64,000 bases of DNA from Sneathiellales bacterium (GTDB lineage Bacteria; Pseudomonadota; Alphaproteobacteria; JANQFL01), in assembly GCA_028277845.1 (NCBI GenBank), contig JANQFL010000110.1, forward strand, positions 35,325 through 99,324. The letters are read 5' to 3'. The notes under the pieces are model-generated. The model made no database searches. It saw only the letters and a program-made list of their open reading frames with translations, and had not been told where the DNA came from. Below are positions 23,673 to 33,111 of this stretch, piece by piece; position 1 is the first letter of the stretch; every line of letters begins with the position of its first letter. A program made the translations under genes and the position numbers.

Positions 23673-25268
23673 CTAGTAGTCCGTCGGCGCGCCGCCTTCT
23701 TCCTTGCGTTTGGCGACGAAAGCCTGCAGTTCCTCGTCGATGGCCGGGTCGATGGGCGGCGGCGTGAATTCGGCGAGGATCTGTTTCCAGATCTTGTTGG
23801 CCCGTTCGGGCGTGTGCACGGCGCCGCGGTCCTCCCAGTTCTCGAAGTTGGACCAGTCCGACAGAAACGGGCCGTAGAAGGCGGTCTCGTAGCGTTCCTG
23901 GGTGTGGCCGACGCCGAAGAAGTGGCCGCCGTGTCCGACCTCCTTGATGGCGTCGAAGGCGATGTCGTCCTCGGTCGCCGTGACCGGCTTCATGTAGGCG
24001 ATCATCTGCTGCAGGGTCTCGCAGTCCATGATGAATTTTTCATAGGACGCACACAGCCCGCCCTCGAGCCAGCCGGCGGCGTGGTAGACCATGTGGGTGT
24101 GGGACGACACGGCGGCCCACAGCGAAAACGCGCTTTCCCAGGCCGACTGGCTGTCGGCCACGTTGGCGGCGCAGGCGTTGGTCGAACGCAGCGGCAGGCC
24201 GTAGAAGCGCGCCATCTGGCCGGACATCTGGGTCGCCCGCATATAGTCGGGCGTGCCGAAGGCGGGGGCGCCGGTCTTCATGTCGACGTTGGAGGTGAAG
24301 GTGCCGATGGCCACCGGGCAGCCCGGGTTGATCAACTGCAGCAATACGATAGCCGCCAGGCCTTCGGCCATGGATTGCGCCACGGCGCCGGCCAGGGTGA
24401 CGGGCGCCATGGCCCCCGCCAGCGTGAACGGGGTCACCACGACCGGCTGGCCGTGACGGGCCAGGCGCATGGCGCCGTCCAGCATGGGGTGGTCGTGCTT
24501 GAGCGGCGAGGTGGAATTGATGTTGGTGTACATGTGCGGCGCCGCGTCGAATTCCTCCCGGCTCATGGCGCCGGCGATGCGCACCATTTCCATGACGTCC
24601 TCGACCCGTTCCTTGCCCAGGCTGTAGGCGTGCACCACTTTGTCGGTGATGGTCAGTTTGTCGTAGAGGCAGTCCAGGTGGCGGACCGAAGGATGCAGGT
24701 CCATGGGTTCCACCGGATAGCCGCCGGCGAAGTGGATGCAGTTGAAATACTGGGTGAGCTTGAGGAAGTCCCGGTAGCTTTCGCGCGTGCCGGTGCGGCG
24801 GCCGCGGTCCAGGTCTGAACAGTTGGGCGGGCTCGAGACATTGCCGAAGATCATGTGGTCGCCGCCCACCGTGATGGCCCGGTCGGGATTGCGCGGCGTC
24901 ATGGTATAGCGGTCCGGCGCATGCTTGAGCTGTGCCATCACCAGCTCGCGGTCCATGCGCACGTTCTCGCCGTCGACGATGCAGCCGGCTTTTCGCAATA
25001 TCTCCACCGATTCCGGATTGAGGAATTCGATGCCGATTTCCTCGAGAATGCGCATGGCGCCGTTGTGGACGGCCTGCACGTCTTCTTCGCTCAACGGCTC
25101 GGTCGGCTTGTCGGTGTTGACCGGCAGGCTCCAGGGCATCTGCGTGATCGCGGCGCCCTTGCCGCGCACATTGCCCGCCCGGCCGCCGCTGCGCCGTCCG
25201 CCGCCGCGCCGTCCGCGACCGGTTGAGCCGTCTCCGGGCGCTTCGCTGATCAAGGGGTCCGATGCCAT
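23673..25268 (-). CDS. trimethylamine methyltransferase (MttB) family protein, non-pyrrolysine type
   Basis: Corrinoid-type methyltransferase homologue of 531 residues with the MttB barrel. Landmarks are EEIGIEFLNPESVEILRKAG, the GGDHMIFGNVSSPPNCSD loop, the FTLAGAMAPVTLAGA segment and GHGGHFFGVGHTQ near the C terminus. No in-frame amber codon interrupts it, so it belongs to the large non-pyrrolysine group, whose characterised members demethylate glycine betaine or related quaternary amines. The N terminus carries a Gly/Arg-rich stretch (GRGRRGGGRRSGGRAG), which is an addition. No corrinoid protein gene is adjacent. The frame is open upstream of the chosen ATG. Confidence 0.88.
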   Translation of the reverse strand: MASDPLISEAPGDGSTGRGRRGGGRRSGGRAGNVRGKGAAITQMPWSLPVNTDKPTEPLSEEDVQAVHNGAMRILEEIGIEFLNPESVEILRKAGCIVDGENVRMDRELVMAQLKHAPDRYTMTPRNPDRAITVGGDHMIFGNVSSPPNCSDLDRGRRTGTRESYRDFLKLTQYFNCIHFAGGYPVEPMDLHPSVRHLDCLYDKLTITDKVVHAYSLGKERVEDVMEMVRIAGAMSREEFDAAPHMYTNINSTSPLKHDHPMLDGAMRLARHGQPVVVTPFTLAGAMAPVTLAGAVAQSMAEGLAAIVLLQLINPGCPVAIGTFTSNVDMKTGAPAFGTPDYMRATQMSGQMARFYGLPLRSTNACAANVADSQSAWESAFSLWAAVSSHTHMVYHAAGWLEGGLCASYEKFIMDCETLQQMIAYMKPVTATEDDIAFDAIKEVGHGGHFFGVGHTQERYETAFYGPFLSDWSNFENWEDRGAVHTPERANKIWKQILAEFTPPPIDPAIDEELQAFVAKRKEEGGAPTDY

Positions 25269-25416
25269 TGCCGTATTCCCTGCCTGCCTGGGGTTTTGGT
25301 GTCTTTTCCGGCGAATGATAGTCCCGGCCCCGGCGCGCAAATATTTTCCATGCGACCAAGCGGAGTCTGTTAGAGGAAACCCGTCAAAAAGGGGGGTACA
25401 GGCGGGAAAGCCGGGT

Positions 25417-26067
25417 TCAGGGAACCCCGGCGCCGATGTCGACATAGCGAAAGGCGTGGGCGAGGGGCAGGTCCACGATCTGCGCGGCCGGATGGCCGTC
25501 ATGGGGTTCGGAGAAGTCGGACGCCACATACAGCAGGGTCGGGCGCTCTCCCGGCTGCTCGCCGACCGGTAATGCGACGCTGCGCAGTATGCCGGTCGCC
25601 CCGCTTTTCTTGACGACGCGGACTTCCATGATGGCACCGCACGGCGTTGTCACCATGTTCCAAATCCGTCGCTTGCGCTCCTCGCGGTCCTCTTCCCGGA
25701 TGGCCTCGAGCAGATCGGCGCCCCGGCGGTTGATGCCGGTTTGCGCCGCCACTTCCGACGAGGAGACCCGAACGGTGACCGTATCCCGGTCTTCCACCGC
25801 GACCACCGCCATGGCCGCCAGGGCGGCACGCAGATCCTCCGGATGAACGTCGTCCTTCATGGGAAGGAGATTCCGCCCACGCCAATCGAGCCAGGCATCC
25901 ACGAGACTGCGGCAATGCGAGGCATCGGGAATTTCAGCGGTGATGTCTGCGAGTCCGGTCATGCGCATGAACGGTCCGATGAGCCATCTTGTGAGTAAAA
26001 CTACGCCCATGGAACGGTACAGACAACCGCCGTGCCATTCCGTCGGCGTTTTCCCTTCGCCGGTCAT
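25417..26067 (-). CDS. PAS_5 domain-containing protein (second copy type)
   Basis: PAS_5 family protein, up to 216 residues. Diagnostic parts are CRSLVDAWLDWRGRNLLP, VVAVEDRDTVTVRVSSSEVA, NRRGADLLEAI and the MEVRVVKKSGATGILRSVALP strand pair. The first ~35 residues lack similarity, and internal ATG codons at 26010 or 25962 are possible starts, none with a strong ribosome-binding site. It is divergent from DUF3422 with 56 bp between annotated starts. It resembles the protein at 3403-3939 in fold only. Signal and partner are unknown. Confidence 0.75.
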   Translation of the reverse strand: MTGEGKTPTEWHGGCLYRSMGVVLLTRWLIGPFMRMTGLADITAEIPDASHCRSLVDAWLDWRGRNLLPMKDDVHPEDLRAALAAMAVVAVEDRDTVTVRVSSSEVAAQTGINRRGADLLEAIREEDREERKRRIWNMVTTPCGAIMEVRVVKKSGATGILRSVALPVGEQPGERPTLLYVASDFSEPHDGHPAAQIVDLPLAHAFRYVDIGAGVP

Positions 26068-26123
26068 GCCGTGGCCGGTACACTTGCGGGCGCAAGAGTC
26101 GGTTTATTTCGGGGGACACACCG

Positions 26124-27434
26124 GTGGCCGTGCCGTTGAACGAACATCCTTTGCGTGAAAGCCTGGTACGGGAACTGCATGCCCGGCCGTACGAAATGAT
26201 CACGGCACCGGCCCGGCTGTCGCACATTGCCGTTTTGCAAGCGGGCGAAGGCGGCGATGACGGAGGTCACGGTCATATCGCCGAATTGTGCCACCGTTTC
26301 GAGGCGCCCCCGCCATCCGGAGACAGCAATCATTACAGCATCGACCTGGGGCCGTTCCGATTACGCTGGGAACGTCATACCGAGTTCAGCACGTATACGT
26401 TTATCAGCGCGGAGGCCTTCACCGAGCCGTTTGCCGAACCGGTGATCGGCCGGGTGCCGCAGGACTGGTTGGAAGCGTTGCCTGGTGCCGTGCTCGCCGC
26501 CGTGCATCTGACGTTCGAGGCCGCGGACTCGCCAAAGCGGGCGCCCGAAGAGCTCGCCGAATTGTTCTCCGGTCACGCCGTCGTCGGCGCCAGGGTTGCC
26601 GGCGGCCGGGCGCTGGCCTGGTCCGACTTCCGTATCCACGATGACCGCTTCTCGCGCATTCTGGTGCGCGACGTCCAACTGGCCGAGCGTGGCGCCGAGC
26701 GGCAGGCCGGGCGGATGATCCAGCGTTTACTCGAGGTCAACTCCTACTGCGCAATGGCGTTGTTGGCCCTGCCATTGGCCCGGGACGCCGGGCCCCGGAT
26801 CCACGCCGCCGACCGCCGCCTGGCCGAAATCGCCGTCGAGATGGCCGGTGCCGGCGCCGCGCACAGTGACTCCGATCTGCTGCACCGTCTGTCCGGCATC
26901 GCCGCCGAGATCGAACAGGTTGCCGCCGCCACCTCCGACCGTTTTAGTGCCGCACGGGCCTACTACACGCTGATCAACCAGCGCCTTAGCGACCTGCGGC
27001 AGGACCGTATCGAAGGGCTACAAACTTTTTCCGAGTTTCTCGACCGCCGTCTGGCGCCGGCCATGGCCACCTGCCGCGCCACCGGCGAACGCCGGATAGC
27101 GCTGTCGGAGCGTGCCGCGCGCATGGCCAGTCTGCTGCGGACAAGAGTCGAAGTGGCGATGACCGACCAGAACCGGCGCCTGCTCGAATCCATGAACCGC
27201 CGCGCCAGGCTGCAGCTGCGCCTGCAGCAGATGGTCGAAGGCCTGTCCGTGGTGGCGATCAGCTATTACTCGGTCGGCCTCATCGGCTACGCTCTGAAAA
27301 GCCTGCAAAAGGCCGGCGTCCCCGTCGATGCCGACCTGGGCATGGGCATCAGTATCCCCTTCGTCGTCGCCCTCGTCTGGCTCGGCCTGCACCGCGTGCG
27401 GCGGACGCTGCTGAAGGACGGGGAGGGCGATTAG
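26124..27434 (+). CDS. DUF3422 family membrane protein
   Basis: Protein of 436 residues matching DUF3422, a family widespread in proteobacteria. The N terminus (LNEHPLRESLVRELHARPYEMI) and the helical middle (LLHRLSGIAAEIEQVAAATSDRFSAARAYYTLIN, given here as separate helices around residues 250-290) fit the family. The C terminus has two membrane segments, SVVAISYYSVGLIGYALK and ISIPFVVALVWLGL, after a basic region, so it is anchored by its C terminus with most of the protein in the cytoplasm. GTG start with GGGGGA upstream. Function unknown. Confidence 0.88.
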   Translation: MAVPLNEHPLRESLVRELHARPYEMITAPARLSHIAVLQAGEGGDDGGHGHIAELCHRFEAPPPSGDSNHYSIDLGPFRLRWERHTEFSTYTFISAEAFTEPFAEPVIGRVPQDWLEALPGAVLAAVHLTFEAADSPKRAPEELAELFSGHAVVGARVAGGRALAWSDFRIHDDRFSRILVRDVQLAERGAERQAGRMIQRLLEVNSYCAMALLALPLARDAGPRIHAADRRLAEIAVEMAGAGAAHSDSDLLHRLSGIAAEIEQVAAATSDRFSAARAYYTLINQRLSDLRQDRIEGLQTFSEFLDRRLAPAMATCRATGERRIALSERAARMASLLRTRVEVAMTDQNRRLLESMNRRARLQLRLQQMVEGLSVVAISYYSVGLIGYALKSLQKAGVPVDADLGMGISIPFVVALVWLGLHRVRRTLLKDGEGD

Positions 27435-27546
27435 CCTGCCTCTTAACCCCCCATAAACCATGACCGCCGGTTTTTAACCGGACGCAAAGATCGAAGGCGT
27501 AGGGTCGCGGCGTATTCGGATGTTGCCGCAAAGGGGATGCCGCGTC

Positions 27547-28395
27547 ATGGCACGGGCCGCGCCGCACGATCACGTCTCCCAGTTTCACGCCCAGGGCTAT
27601 GCCGTCGTGCGCGGCGTGTTCGACGCCGACGAGGTCGACTGCATGGCCGCGGCGTTCGGCCGCATCCACGAGGAAGCCATGGCCCATGGCCGCAGTTGGC
27701 GCGATCGCAACACGTTTTTCTGCCTGGCCAACGACGATTCGCTCGGGCGCATCGTGCGCTATGTGCAGTGGCCCGGCTGGGTCGATGAAACGCTGGAGCG
27801 CGTGCGGCGGGATACCCGGCTGTTCGACATCGTATCGCCGCTGATCGGCCGGGACTTGAAACAGATCATCAATCAGATGCACTGGAAGCCGCCGGGCGCC
27901 GCCAACGCGGAATTCGGCTTTCATCAGGATTCCCGTTCGCGCCATCCGCGGACTGCCTACCGCCAACTGGCCACATCCTATATCCAGACCGGTATCGCCA
28001 TCGATCCCCATACCGCCGACAACGGCGCCATGGTGGTTTGCCCGCAAAGCCATCTGCAGGGGGAATTGCCCTACGACCCCGACACCCGGTCCATGCACAT
28101 GGCGCTGGACATCGATGATCTGAACGGTTTCGGCGTCGACACGGCCAATACCGTGACGGTCGAACTGGAACCGGGCGACGTGGCGCTGTGGCACGTGCAT
28201 ACCCTGCACGGCTCGGGCCCCAATGTGTCGGACATCGACCGGCGGTTCTACATCAACGGCTACGTCACGGCGGCGAACTGCGACCGCGGCGAATGGGCGT
28301 TTCAGGACGGCGCCCCGTGCCCGCTCACCGGCGCGCCGGCGCTGGTGCATTATGAAGACCTGCACAGCAAGCCGGGGCCCATGTACGTGGACTAA
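27547..28395 (+). CDS. phytanoyl-CoA dioxygenase (PhyH) family protein
   Basis: Fe(II)/2-oxoglutarate-dependent oxygenase of 282 residues. The metal triad is visible as His126 and Asp128 (FHQDSRSRH) with the distal His221 (LHGSGPN), and an Arg pair (DRR, ~231-233) is placed to hold 2-oxoglutarate. PhyH enzymes hydroxylate lipids, secondary metabolites or small osmolytes such as ectoine; the substrate is not evident here. The ATG at 27547 is favoured over an ATG at 27520 because AAGGGGA precedes it. Same strand as DUF3422 but 112 bp away. Confidence 0.9.
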   Translation: MARAAPHDHVSQFHAQGYAVVRGVFDADEVDCMAAAFGRIHEEAMAHGRSWRDRNTFFCLANDDSLGRIVRYVQWPGWVDETLERVRRDTRLFDIVSPLIGRDLKQIINQMHWKPPGAANAEFGFHQDSRSRHPRTAYRQLATSYIQTGIAIDPHTADNGAMVVCPQSHLQGELPYDPDTRSMHMALDIDDLNGFGVDTANTVTVELEPGDVALWHVHTLHGSGPNVSDIDRRFYINGYVTAANCDRGEWAFQDGAPCPLTGAPALVHYEDLHSKPGPMYVD

Positions 28396-28567
28396 GCCCA
28401 GATCGTTCGTCGGCCGGTATGTCGTTCGGTGGACCGGAACAGATCAGACGGTTCCATTTTCCCTCGTTATGCATTGATAACCGCGCTGTGTGGCGAATCC
28501 GGTTGACGTTCACCGGGCGAACCGGGCAGCGTTGCGTCCCGCTTCGTACCGCTATCGTTCGGATGGA

Positions 28568-29779
28568 ATGATGTCCTTTTGCCGCGTTGCTTTGTCTGCC
28601 CTCGCCATCGTTTCCGTGGCTACGCCGGTTCTTGGCCAGGAGGCGGGTTACCGCCAGAAATACAGCCTCGGCGGATATATCCGGGCGGGCAAGACGACAC
28701 CGCACGCCTTCACGTCGCACACCGACTCCCGCACACTGGAAAAGGCCGGCAGGTCGCTGATGGATACGCGCGGGAACGCCGCGGCGGCCGAGGCGGCCCG
28801 CGCGTACATGAAACGGTTCAGGGCGGTCAACGCCATGCTGCTGCTGGACCGGGGCAGGATCGTCTTCGAGGCCTATCAGGGCCCGGCGACCGCCGACAAC
28901 GAGCTTTATTCCATGAGCATCGGCAAGAGCATGACCAGTCTGGCGGTCGGCACTGCGTTGTGTGCCGGCAGGATCGGCAGCCTGGACATATTGGCCGGCG
29001 ACATCGTGCCGGAACTAAGGATCAACAACTACGGTAAAAGTACGGTCCGGCAACTCCTTATGATGAGTTCGGGTGCCTATCAGCCGAAACGGGCCGGCCA
29101 GCCCGACTTCGGCGGGGCGCTGGGCAAGTTTCCCAACGGCGTGACACCCTACCGGGTCAGCTTGTGGCCGCTCAGGCTGGGCGAAATCACCGTCGGCGAA
29201 ATTCTCTGGGGCCGGCTGTGGAAGGCCATCCGCAACACGTCCGTCCATGCGCCGGGCGAGCGGTTTATCTATAAGTCCGGCGACACCCTGGCGCTCAGCA
29301 AAATCGTCGAACGCGCGACCGGCATGACCCTGGCGGCCTGGTTCGACGAGACCGTGTGGCGGCGGGTCCGTGCCGCCCGGACCGGGCACTGGGAGGCGGA
29401 CCGTGTCGGCTCGACCCTGGCCTATGCCGGCTTCCAGGCCAGCCTGCGCGACTGGGCGCGCATCGCCCTGTGGGTGTTGGAGACCCGCAGGAAAAAGGGA
29501 TGCCTCGGTGACTACGTCCGGGCCGCCACGTCCAAACAAATTCCCGTCCCGCAGATCCGCGGACGTACCGGTGGCGGCTATCGCGGTTACGGCTATCAGT
29601 GGTGGCTCGACAACCCATATACGCCGGGTTTCTGGGGCAAGGGCTACGCCGGCCAGGAAATGGCCATCCATCCGGAGACCGGCAAGATCCTGATCAAATT
29701 CAGCTACCGCGCATCGCTGCGGTCTCATGAAGAGATCTACGCGCTGTTCAAGACCTGGGTCGAGGCGGAGTCGGGATAG
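28568..29779 (+). CDS. exported serine hydrolase (class C beta-lactamase fold)
   Basis: Secreted or periplasmic protein of 403 residues with a signal peptide (VALSALAIVSVATPVLGQ). The penicillin-binding-protein/class C catalytic motif SxxK is SIGK (Ser117-Lys120), with a second-motif Tyr in IYKSGDTLALS and a late HPETGK region. This family includes esterases, D-aminopeptidases and 6-aminohexanoate-dimer hydrolases, and the overall pattern resembles the latter more than true beta-lactamases. Start chosen at the ATG pair 28568/28571. Monocistronic, convergent with the RlaP-like gene. Confidence 0.87.
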   Translation: MMSFCRVALSALAIVSVATPVLGQEAGYRQKYSLGGYIRAGKTTPHAFTSHTDSRTLEKAGRSLMDTRGNAAAAEAARAYMKRFRAVNAMLLLDRGRIVFEAYQGPATADNELYSMSIGKSMTSLAVGTALCAGRIGSLDILAGDIVPELRINNYGKSTVRQLLMMSSGAYQPKRAGQPDFGGALGKFPNGVTPYRVSLWPLRLGEITVGEILWGRLWKAIRNTSVHAPGERFIYKSGDTLALSKIVERATGMTLAAWFDETVWRRVRAARTGHWEADRVGSTLAYAGFQASLRDWARIALWVLETRRKKGCLGDYVRAATSKQIPVPQIRGRTGGGYRGYGYQWWLDNPYTPGFWGKGYAGQEMAIHPETGKILIKFSYRASLRSHEEIYALFKTWVEAESG

Positions 29780-29793
29780 AAACCCCGGTAAAG

Positions 29794-30603
29794 TCAACGA
29801 TCATGCGTCTGCAGGACCAATTCCTGGAAGACGCGGTTTGACTTGTCGATCAGTGAGGGGTCAGTTGTTTTCCGAATTTTCAAACCAGATTTGGCGATTG
29901 CAACTTCGGATTCAATTAACCGATCGAGTTCGGGAATTCTTGGCCCATTACCCAATTCCTTAGTCCGCGATTTCCGGATGACTAGCTCGTCGATAAATCC
30001 TTGTACCGCTTCCGGAATATCGAGGCCTGCAATCAACTTTTGCAGGTTCATCGGCAACGGGCTATCTGATCTGGTCCTTAACCACAGAAGCGACAGAGCG
30101 GGCCGCAACGCATAGAAGTATTTCTTCAACGAGACTGAATCTTTGCCGTCAATAAAGCGCCTATACTGAGAGTCGGCCAAGTGCAGGTAATGGTATGTTG
30201 AAGGAAGCGTGTTCTCGATATGCTCGCCTAAATTCGAGAGCATGTTTATCGCACGTTCGTCAGAGCGATACACGATGGGTGAGCGCAGCCATTCCAGCAA
30301 AACAGCGTTTGGTTTGATTAATAGCTGCAACGCCTTCTTCAAATCCCAGCCATTGATGTCCAGATCGCCATCAATCGGCATCTCGATAACGTCTCTTTTT
30401 GAATCGATGGACAGATACCAGTCGAGCGTATGTACGTAAACGAAGCGCACATCGTAGTCCGAATCAGGTGAAGGAAATCCCCACGCGCGGCTGCCGGATT
30501 CAATGGCAAACAACACACGGACATCGTGAACTTTCTCGATTTCGTCGAGCCGTTCGGCAATGACGATCTGTAAGGCGTCGGGTATCTGATTGGTGACGGA
30601 CAT
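29794..30603 (-). CDS. RlaP/YcgL-type nucleotidyltransferase domain protein
   Basis: Nucleotidyltransferase-fold protein of 269 residues. The active-site pattern is GSRAWG (from Gly37) with DSDYD (Asp47, Asp49, Asp51 providing the acidic metal ligands), and a C-terminal helical region has KKYFYALRPALSLLWL. It matches the RlaP family, proposed to act in RNA repair or as a conflict-linked enzyme. The ATG at 30603 is preferred to a TTG at 30630. The DNA is distinctly lower in GC than its neighbours, suggesting horizontal acquisition. No RtcB or RtcR partner is nearby. Confidence 0.85.
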   Translation of the reverse strand: MSVTNQIPDALQIVIAERLDEIEKVHDVRVLFAIESGSRAWGFPSPDSDYDVRFVYVHTLDWYLSIDSKRDVIEMPIDGDLDINGWDLKKALQLLIKPNAVLLEWLRSPIVYRSDERAINMLSNLGEHIENTLPSTYHYLHLADSQYRRFIDGKDSVSLKKYFYALRPALSLLWLRTRSDSPLPMNLQKLIAGLDIPEAVQGFIDELVIRKSRTKELGNGPRIPELDRLIESEVAIAKSGLKIRKTTDPSLIDKSNRVFQELVLQTHDR

Positions 30604-30712
30604 GTGGCTAGGGTTTAATTTCGTCTTCAAGGGATACGCGTATTCATCGCGTATATATCAACCATATTCAGGAAGTGCGTTCAACGACGCAAGTTGGTGA
30701 AGCCGGGGAGGA

Positions 30713-31777
30713 TTAGTCCCCGAGAAAACGGGAATGCAGCGCCGCCATGTCGTGGCCAAGCAGCATGGGTATGATGACCCGGTAGACCGGGGTGCCGTTG
30801 CGGCCGTTGGTCAGCACGGCGGCGGCGCGGCCGGTGTGGCGGGAACCGGCCATGAAGTGGTGGAACGTGCCGTTGTCGCCCCATTGCCAGAACACATCGC
30901 CGCCGGGCTGGTGTTCCAGACCCCAGCCCAGCGACCAGGCCAACGGATCGCTTATATCGATTTGTGGCGCCAGCATGATTTCGGCCGTCCCTTCGCGCAG
31001 CATCGCTTGCAGGAAGCGGCCCAGGTCGGCCGTGGTGGTGTGCAGGCTGGATGCGGCGTTGGTCCGGCCGACATGTTTGTCGCGGGGGTGGCCGTCGCCG
31101 TCGTGCGGGTGGGCGTAAATGTCGCCGCCGTCGATGCTCCAGGCGAACGTGCTGCGCGTCATACCCAGCGGATCGAACACCCGCCGTTCGACGAAGGTCT
31201 GCAGGTCCTGGCCGGTGATTTTTTCCGCTACCCTTTGCAGGTAGACATAGCCCTCGCCGCTGTAGCGGAAGCGCTCTCCCGGCGTGAAGTCCATGGTCAG
31301 GTCACCGGGGTTTGCCGTCCAGTGGCGCGGCCGCCAATTGGGAAATCCGGTGGAATGGGACAAGACGTGCCGGGCGGTGATCCGGTTCACGCGGGGATCG
31401 TTCTCGATGTACGGGCGGCCGAAATACCGGACCAGCGGCGTATCCAGATCGAATTCACCGCCGCGCACCAGGGTCATGACCGCATAGGCAAACACCGGCT
31501 TGCCGAGAGACGCCGCCTCGAACACCGTGTCGGCGGTCACGGGCTCCATTGTCCCGGCGCGGGTCGTGCCCCAGTGCCACGTGGTTATGGCATCCCCGTT
31601 CACCCGGACCGCCGCAACGCCGGGCACGAGTTTGTCGGCCATCAGCCAGGGTACCACGGTCTCAAGCCTCCGGCTCACAGGTGCCGATGTGTCTTCGATG
31701 GCATCGGATACGTTTTCCGGGGGACCGCAGGCCGTCATGACCGAACCCAGAACAACAAGAAAAACAACTTTCAACAT
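30713..31777 (-). CDS. serine hydrolase lipoprotein (class C beta-lactamase family)
   Basis: Predicted lipoprotein of 354 residues; lipid-attached Cys17 lies in GSVMTACGPP. The catalytic SxxK is SLGK (Ser90-Lys93), a Tyr occurs in YSGEGYVYLQ, and the third motif region is QWGDNG. It belongs to the beta-lactamase/D-alanyl-D-alanine carboxypeptidase-like superfamily; substrate unknown, and resistance activity should not be assumed. It is only 15 bp downstream of the glycosyltransferase gene on the same strand, so the two are probably co-transcribed. Confidence 0.88.
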   Translation of the reverse strand: MLKVVFLVVLGSVMTACGPPENVSDAIEDTSAPVSRRLETVVPWLMADKLVPGVAAVRVNGDAITTWHWGTTRAGTMEPVTADTVFEAASLGKPVFAYAVMTLVRGGEFDLDTPLVRYFGRPYIENDPRVNRITARHVLSHSTGFPNWRPRHWTANPGDLTMDFTPGERFRYSGEGYVYLQRVAEKITGQDLQTFVERRVFDPLGMTRSTFAWSIDGGDIYAHPHDGDGHPRDKHVGRTNAASSLHTTTADLGRFLQAMLREGTAEIMLAPQIDISDPLAWSLGWGLEHQPGGDVFWQWGDNGTFHHFMAGSRHTGRAAAVLTNGRNGTPVYRVIIPMLLGHDMAALHSRFLGD

Positions 31778-31792
31778 CCTCAATAAAACGGT

Positions 31793-32527
31793 TCAGCCTT
31801 TACGCCAGGGATAGCCGAAGGGATGACGTTTCTGCATCTCGGAATTTCCCTTGAGGAAAAACTCCGGCGAGACCGAATGCTCCGTATTGCCGGCGGTATA
31901 ATTGACCGTATAGCGGCCGGTGGTGTCGAAGGCGGGCGTGTTGCGCAGCAACTGCATGCACAGGAGATGATCGGGACTGCGCGAATCGCGCATGGACCGC
32001 CGGTTCCACACGGAGGCGAAGGCACAGGCGATGTCCCGGTGCAGCATATAGCAGTTGGTGTCGACAAGATGCTCATTCGGCTGGCTCCACATGGGCCAGC
32101 GGCCGAGGGACTGACAATCGTCGTTGCATACGAAGGTGCCGTCCTCGTCGACGATGCGCCGCAGGGCGTGCGCCCATTGATTGCCGTCGGACAGGATGGT
32201 GGCCAGGGAGGCGATGTGGTCCGGTTCGTACCAATTGTCCTGGTCGAGAAAGGCGACGGCATCGCCGGGAACCAGAAAAATCCAGGCACCGTATATGCGA
32301 TGTCCGAGATAGCGGTCATGCCCTGTCGATATAGGCACCGCCGTGACCGTCGTGTTGGGCAGGCCGGACAGGTCGCGTGCCAGGTCCGGCGCCGCGTCCA
32401 TGCGTTCGCTGCCGTCGAATACGACGAACAAGTGGATGTGTTCGTAATTCTGTCTGGCGACGCTCTCGGCCGCGCGCAGGACTCGCGGGTCGCCGGTGGT
32501 CGGCATGATCACGGAAACGGACAACAT
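31793..32527 (-). CDS. glycosyltransferase family 2-like protein
   Basis: GT-A fold glycosyltransferase-like protein of 244 residues. Visible are SVIMPTTGDPRVLRAAESVARQ (nucleotide-binding start), FVVFDGS, and the VAFLDQDNWYEPDHI segment in which D-x-D forms the metal site. It is soluble, with no membrane segment, and shorter than most GT2 proteins. The frame extends 29 codons upstream; the ATG at 32527 places the GT2 domain at the very N terminus. Its 3' neighbour is the serine hydrolase lipoprotein. Donor and acceptor are unknown. Confidence 0.85.
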   Translation of the reverse strand: MLSVSVIMPTTGDPRVLRAAESVARQNYEHIHLFVVFDGSERMDAAPDLARDLSGLPNTTVTAVPISTGHDRYLGHRIYGAWIFLVPGDAVAFLDQDNWYEPDHIASLATILSDGNQWAHALRRIVDEDGTFVCNDDCQSLGRWPMWSQPNEHLVDTNCYMLHRDIACAFASVWNRRSMRDSRSPDHLLCMQLLRNTPAFDTTGRYTVNYTAGNTEHSVSPEFFLKGNSEMQKRHPFGYPWRKG

Positions 32528-32700
32528 GGGCCGGCCGGTCTCCTGCTGTGCGGCGCCGGAGCAAACCGGCAGGCATTGCAAACAAGCGCATAGTGTAACC
32601 GCCAAGCGGAACACTTCTCAATGGTCCCGCGTGACCGGTATGCGGGCCGATGGATTTGCCGTTATGCTACGGCAACCGTCTTTCGATGAAGGAGTATCCG

Positions 32701-33015
32701 ATGCCGATGGTTCATGTCCTGGCGATCATTACCGCCAAACCCGGTCAGCGGGACGCGTTTCTCGAAGCGTTTCGCGCCAACACGCCAGCCGTGCATGCAG
32801 AAGAGGGCTGCATTGAATACGGCGCCACCATCGATACGGAAGACGTCGGCCGTCTGCAGACTCCGGTCGGTGAGGACACGGTGGTCATCGTCGAGAAATG
32901 GGCCAGTCTGGACGCCCTGAAGGCCCATGGCGCATCACCGCACATGGCGGCGTTCGGTGAAACCGTTCGTGACATGGTCGCCAATCGCGTGGTGCATGTG
33001 CTGTCACCTGCTTGA
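32701..33015 (+). CDS. antibiotic biosynthesis monooxygenase (ABM) domain protein / putative quinol monooxygenase
   Basis: Small ABM-fold protein of 104 residues (ferredoxin-like alpha+beta barrel), resembling YgiN-type quinol monooxygenases. Key parts are HVLAIITAKPGQRDAFLEAFRANTPAVH, EEGCIEYGATID, VVIVEKWASLDALKAH and SPHMAAFGE. AAGGAG directly upstream confirms the ATG at 32701. It stands alone, divergent from the glycosyltransferase gene and upstream of alkB. Such proteins act on quinones or simply dimerise and bind small molecules. Confidence 0.88.
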   Translation: MPMVHVLAIITAKPGQRDAFLEAFRANTPAVHAEEGCIEYGATIDTEDVGRLQTPVGEDTVVIVEKWASLDALKAHGASPHMAAFGETVRDMVANRVVHVLSPA

Positions 33016-33111
33016 TCGGGGGTTAAGACTCGAGCGTGCCGGAGTTCCCGGTCTGGGGCCGCGGCAAAACCAGACGCAGATCGTAGAGACCCGGTACGCC
33101 GGCGGGCGCCG

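Noticed and set aside
23673..25268. Pyrrolysine-containing trimethylamine methyltransferase
   Set aside because: No in-frame amber codon occurs in the gene; it belongs to the non-pyrrolysine MttB group.
27467..27481. CCGGTT-TTT-AACCGG hairpin after DUF3422 as terminator
   Set aside because: Stem of only 6 bp and no following T run; not enough to call a terminator or operator.
28568..31777. Beta-lactamase resistance genes
   Set aside because: Both serine hydrolases have SxxK motifs but look like esterase or amidase members of the class C superfamily; resistance is not supported.
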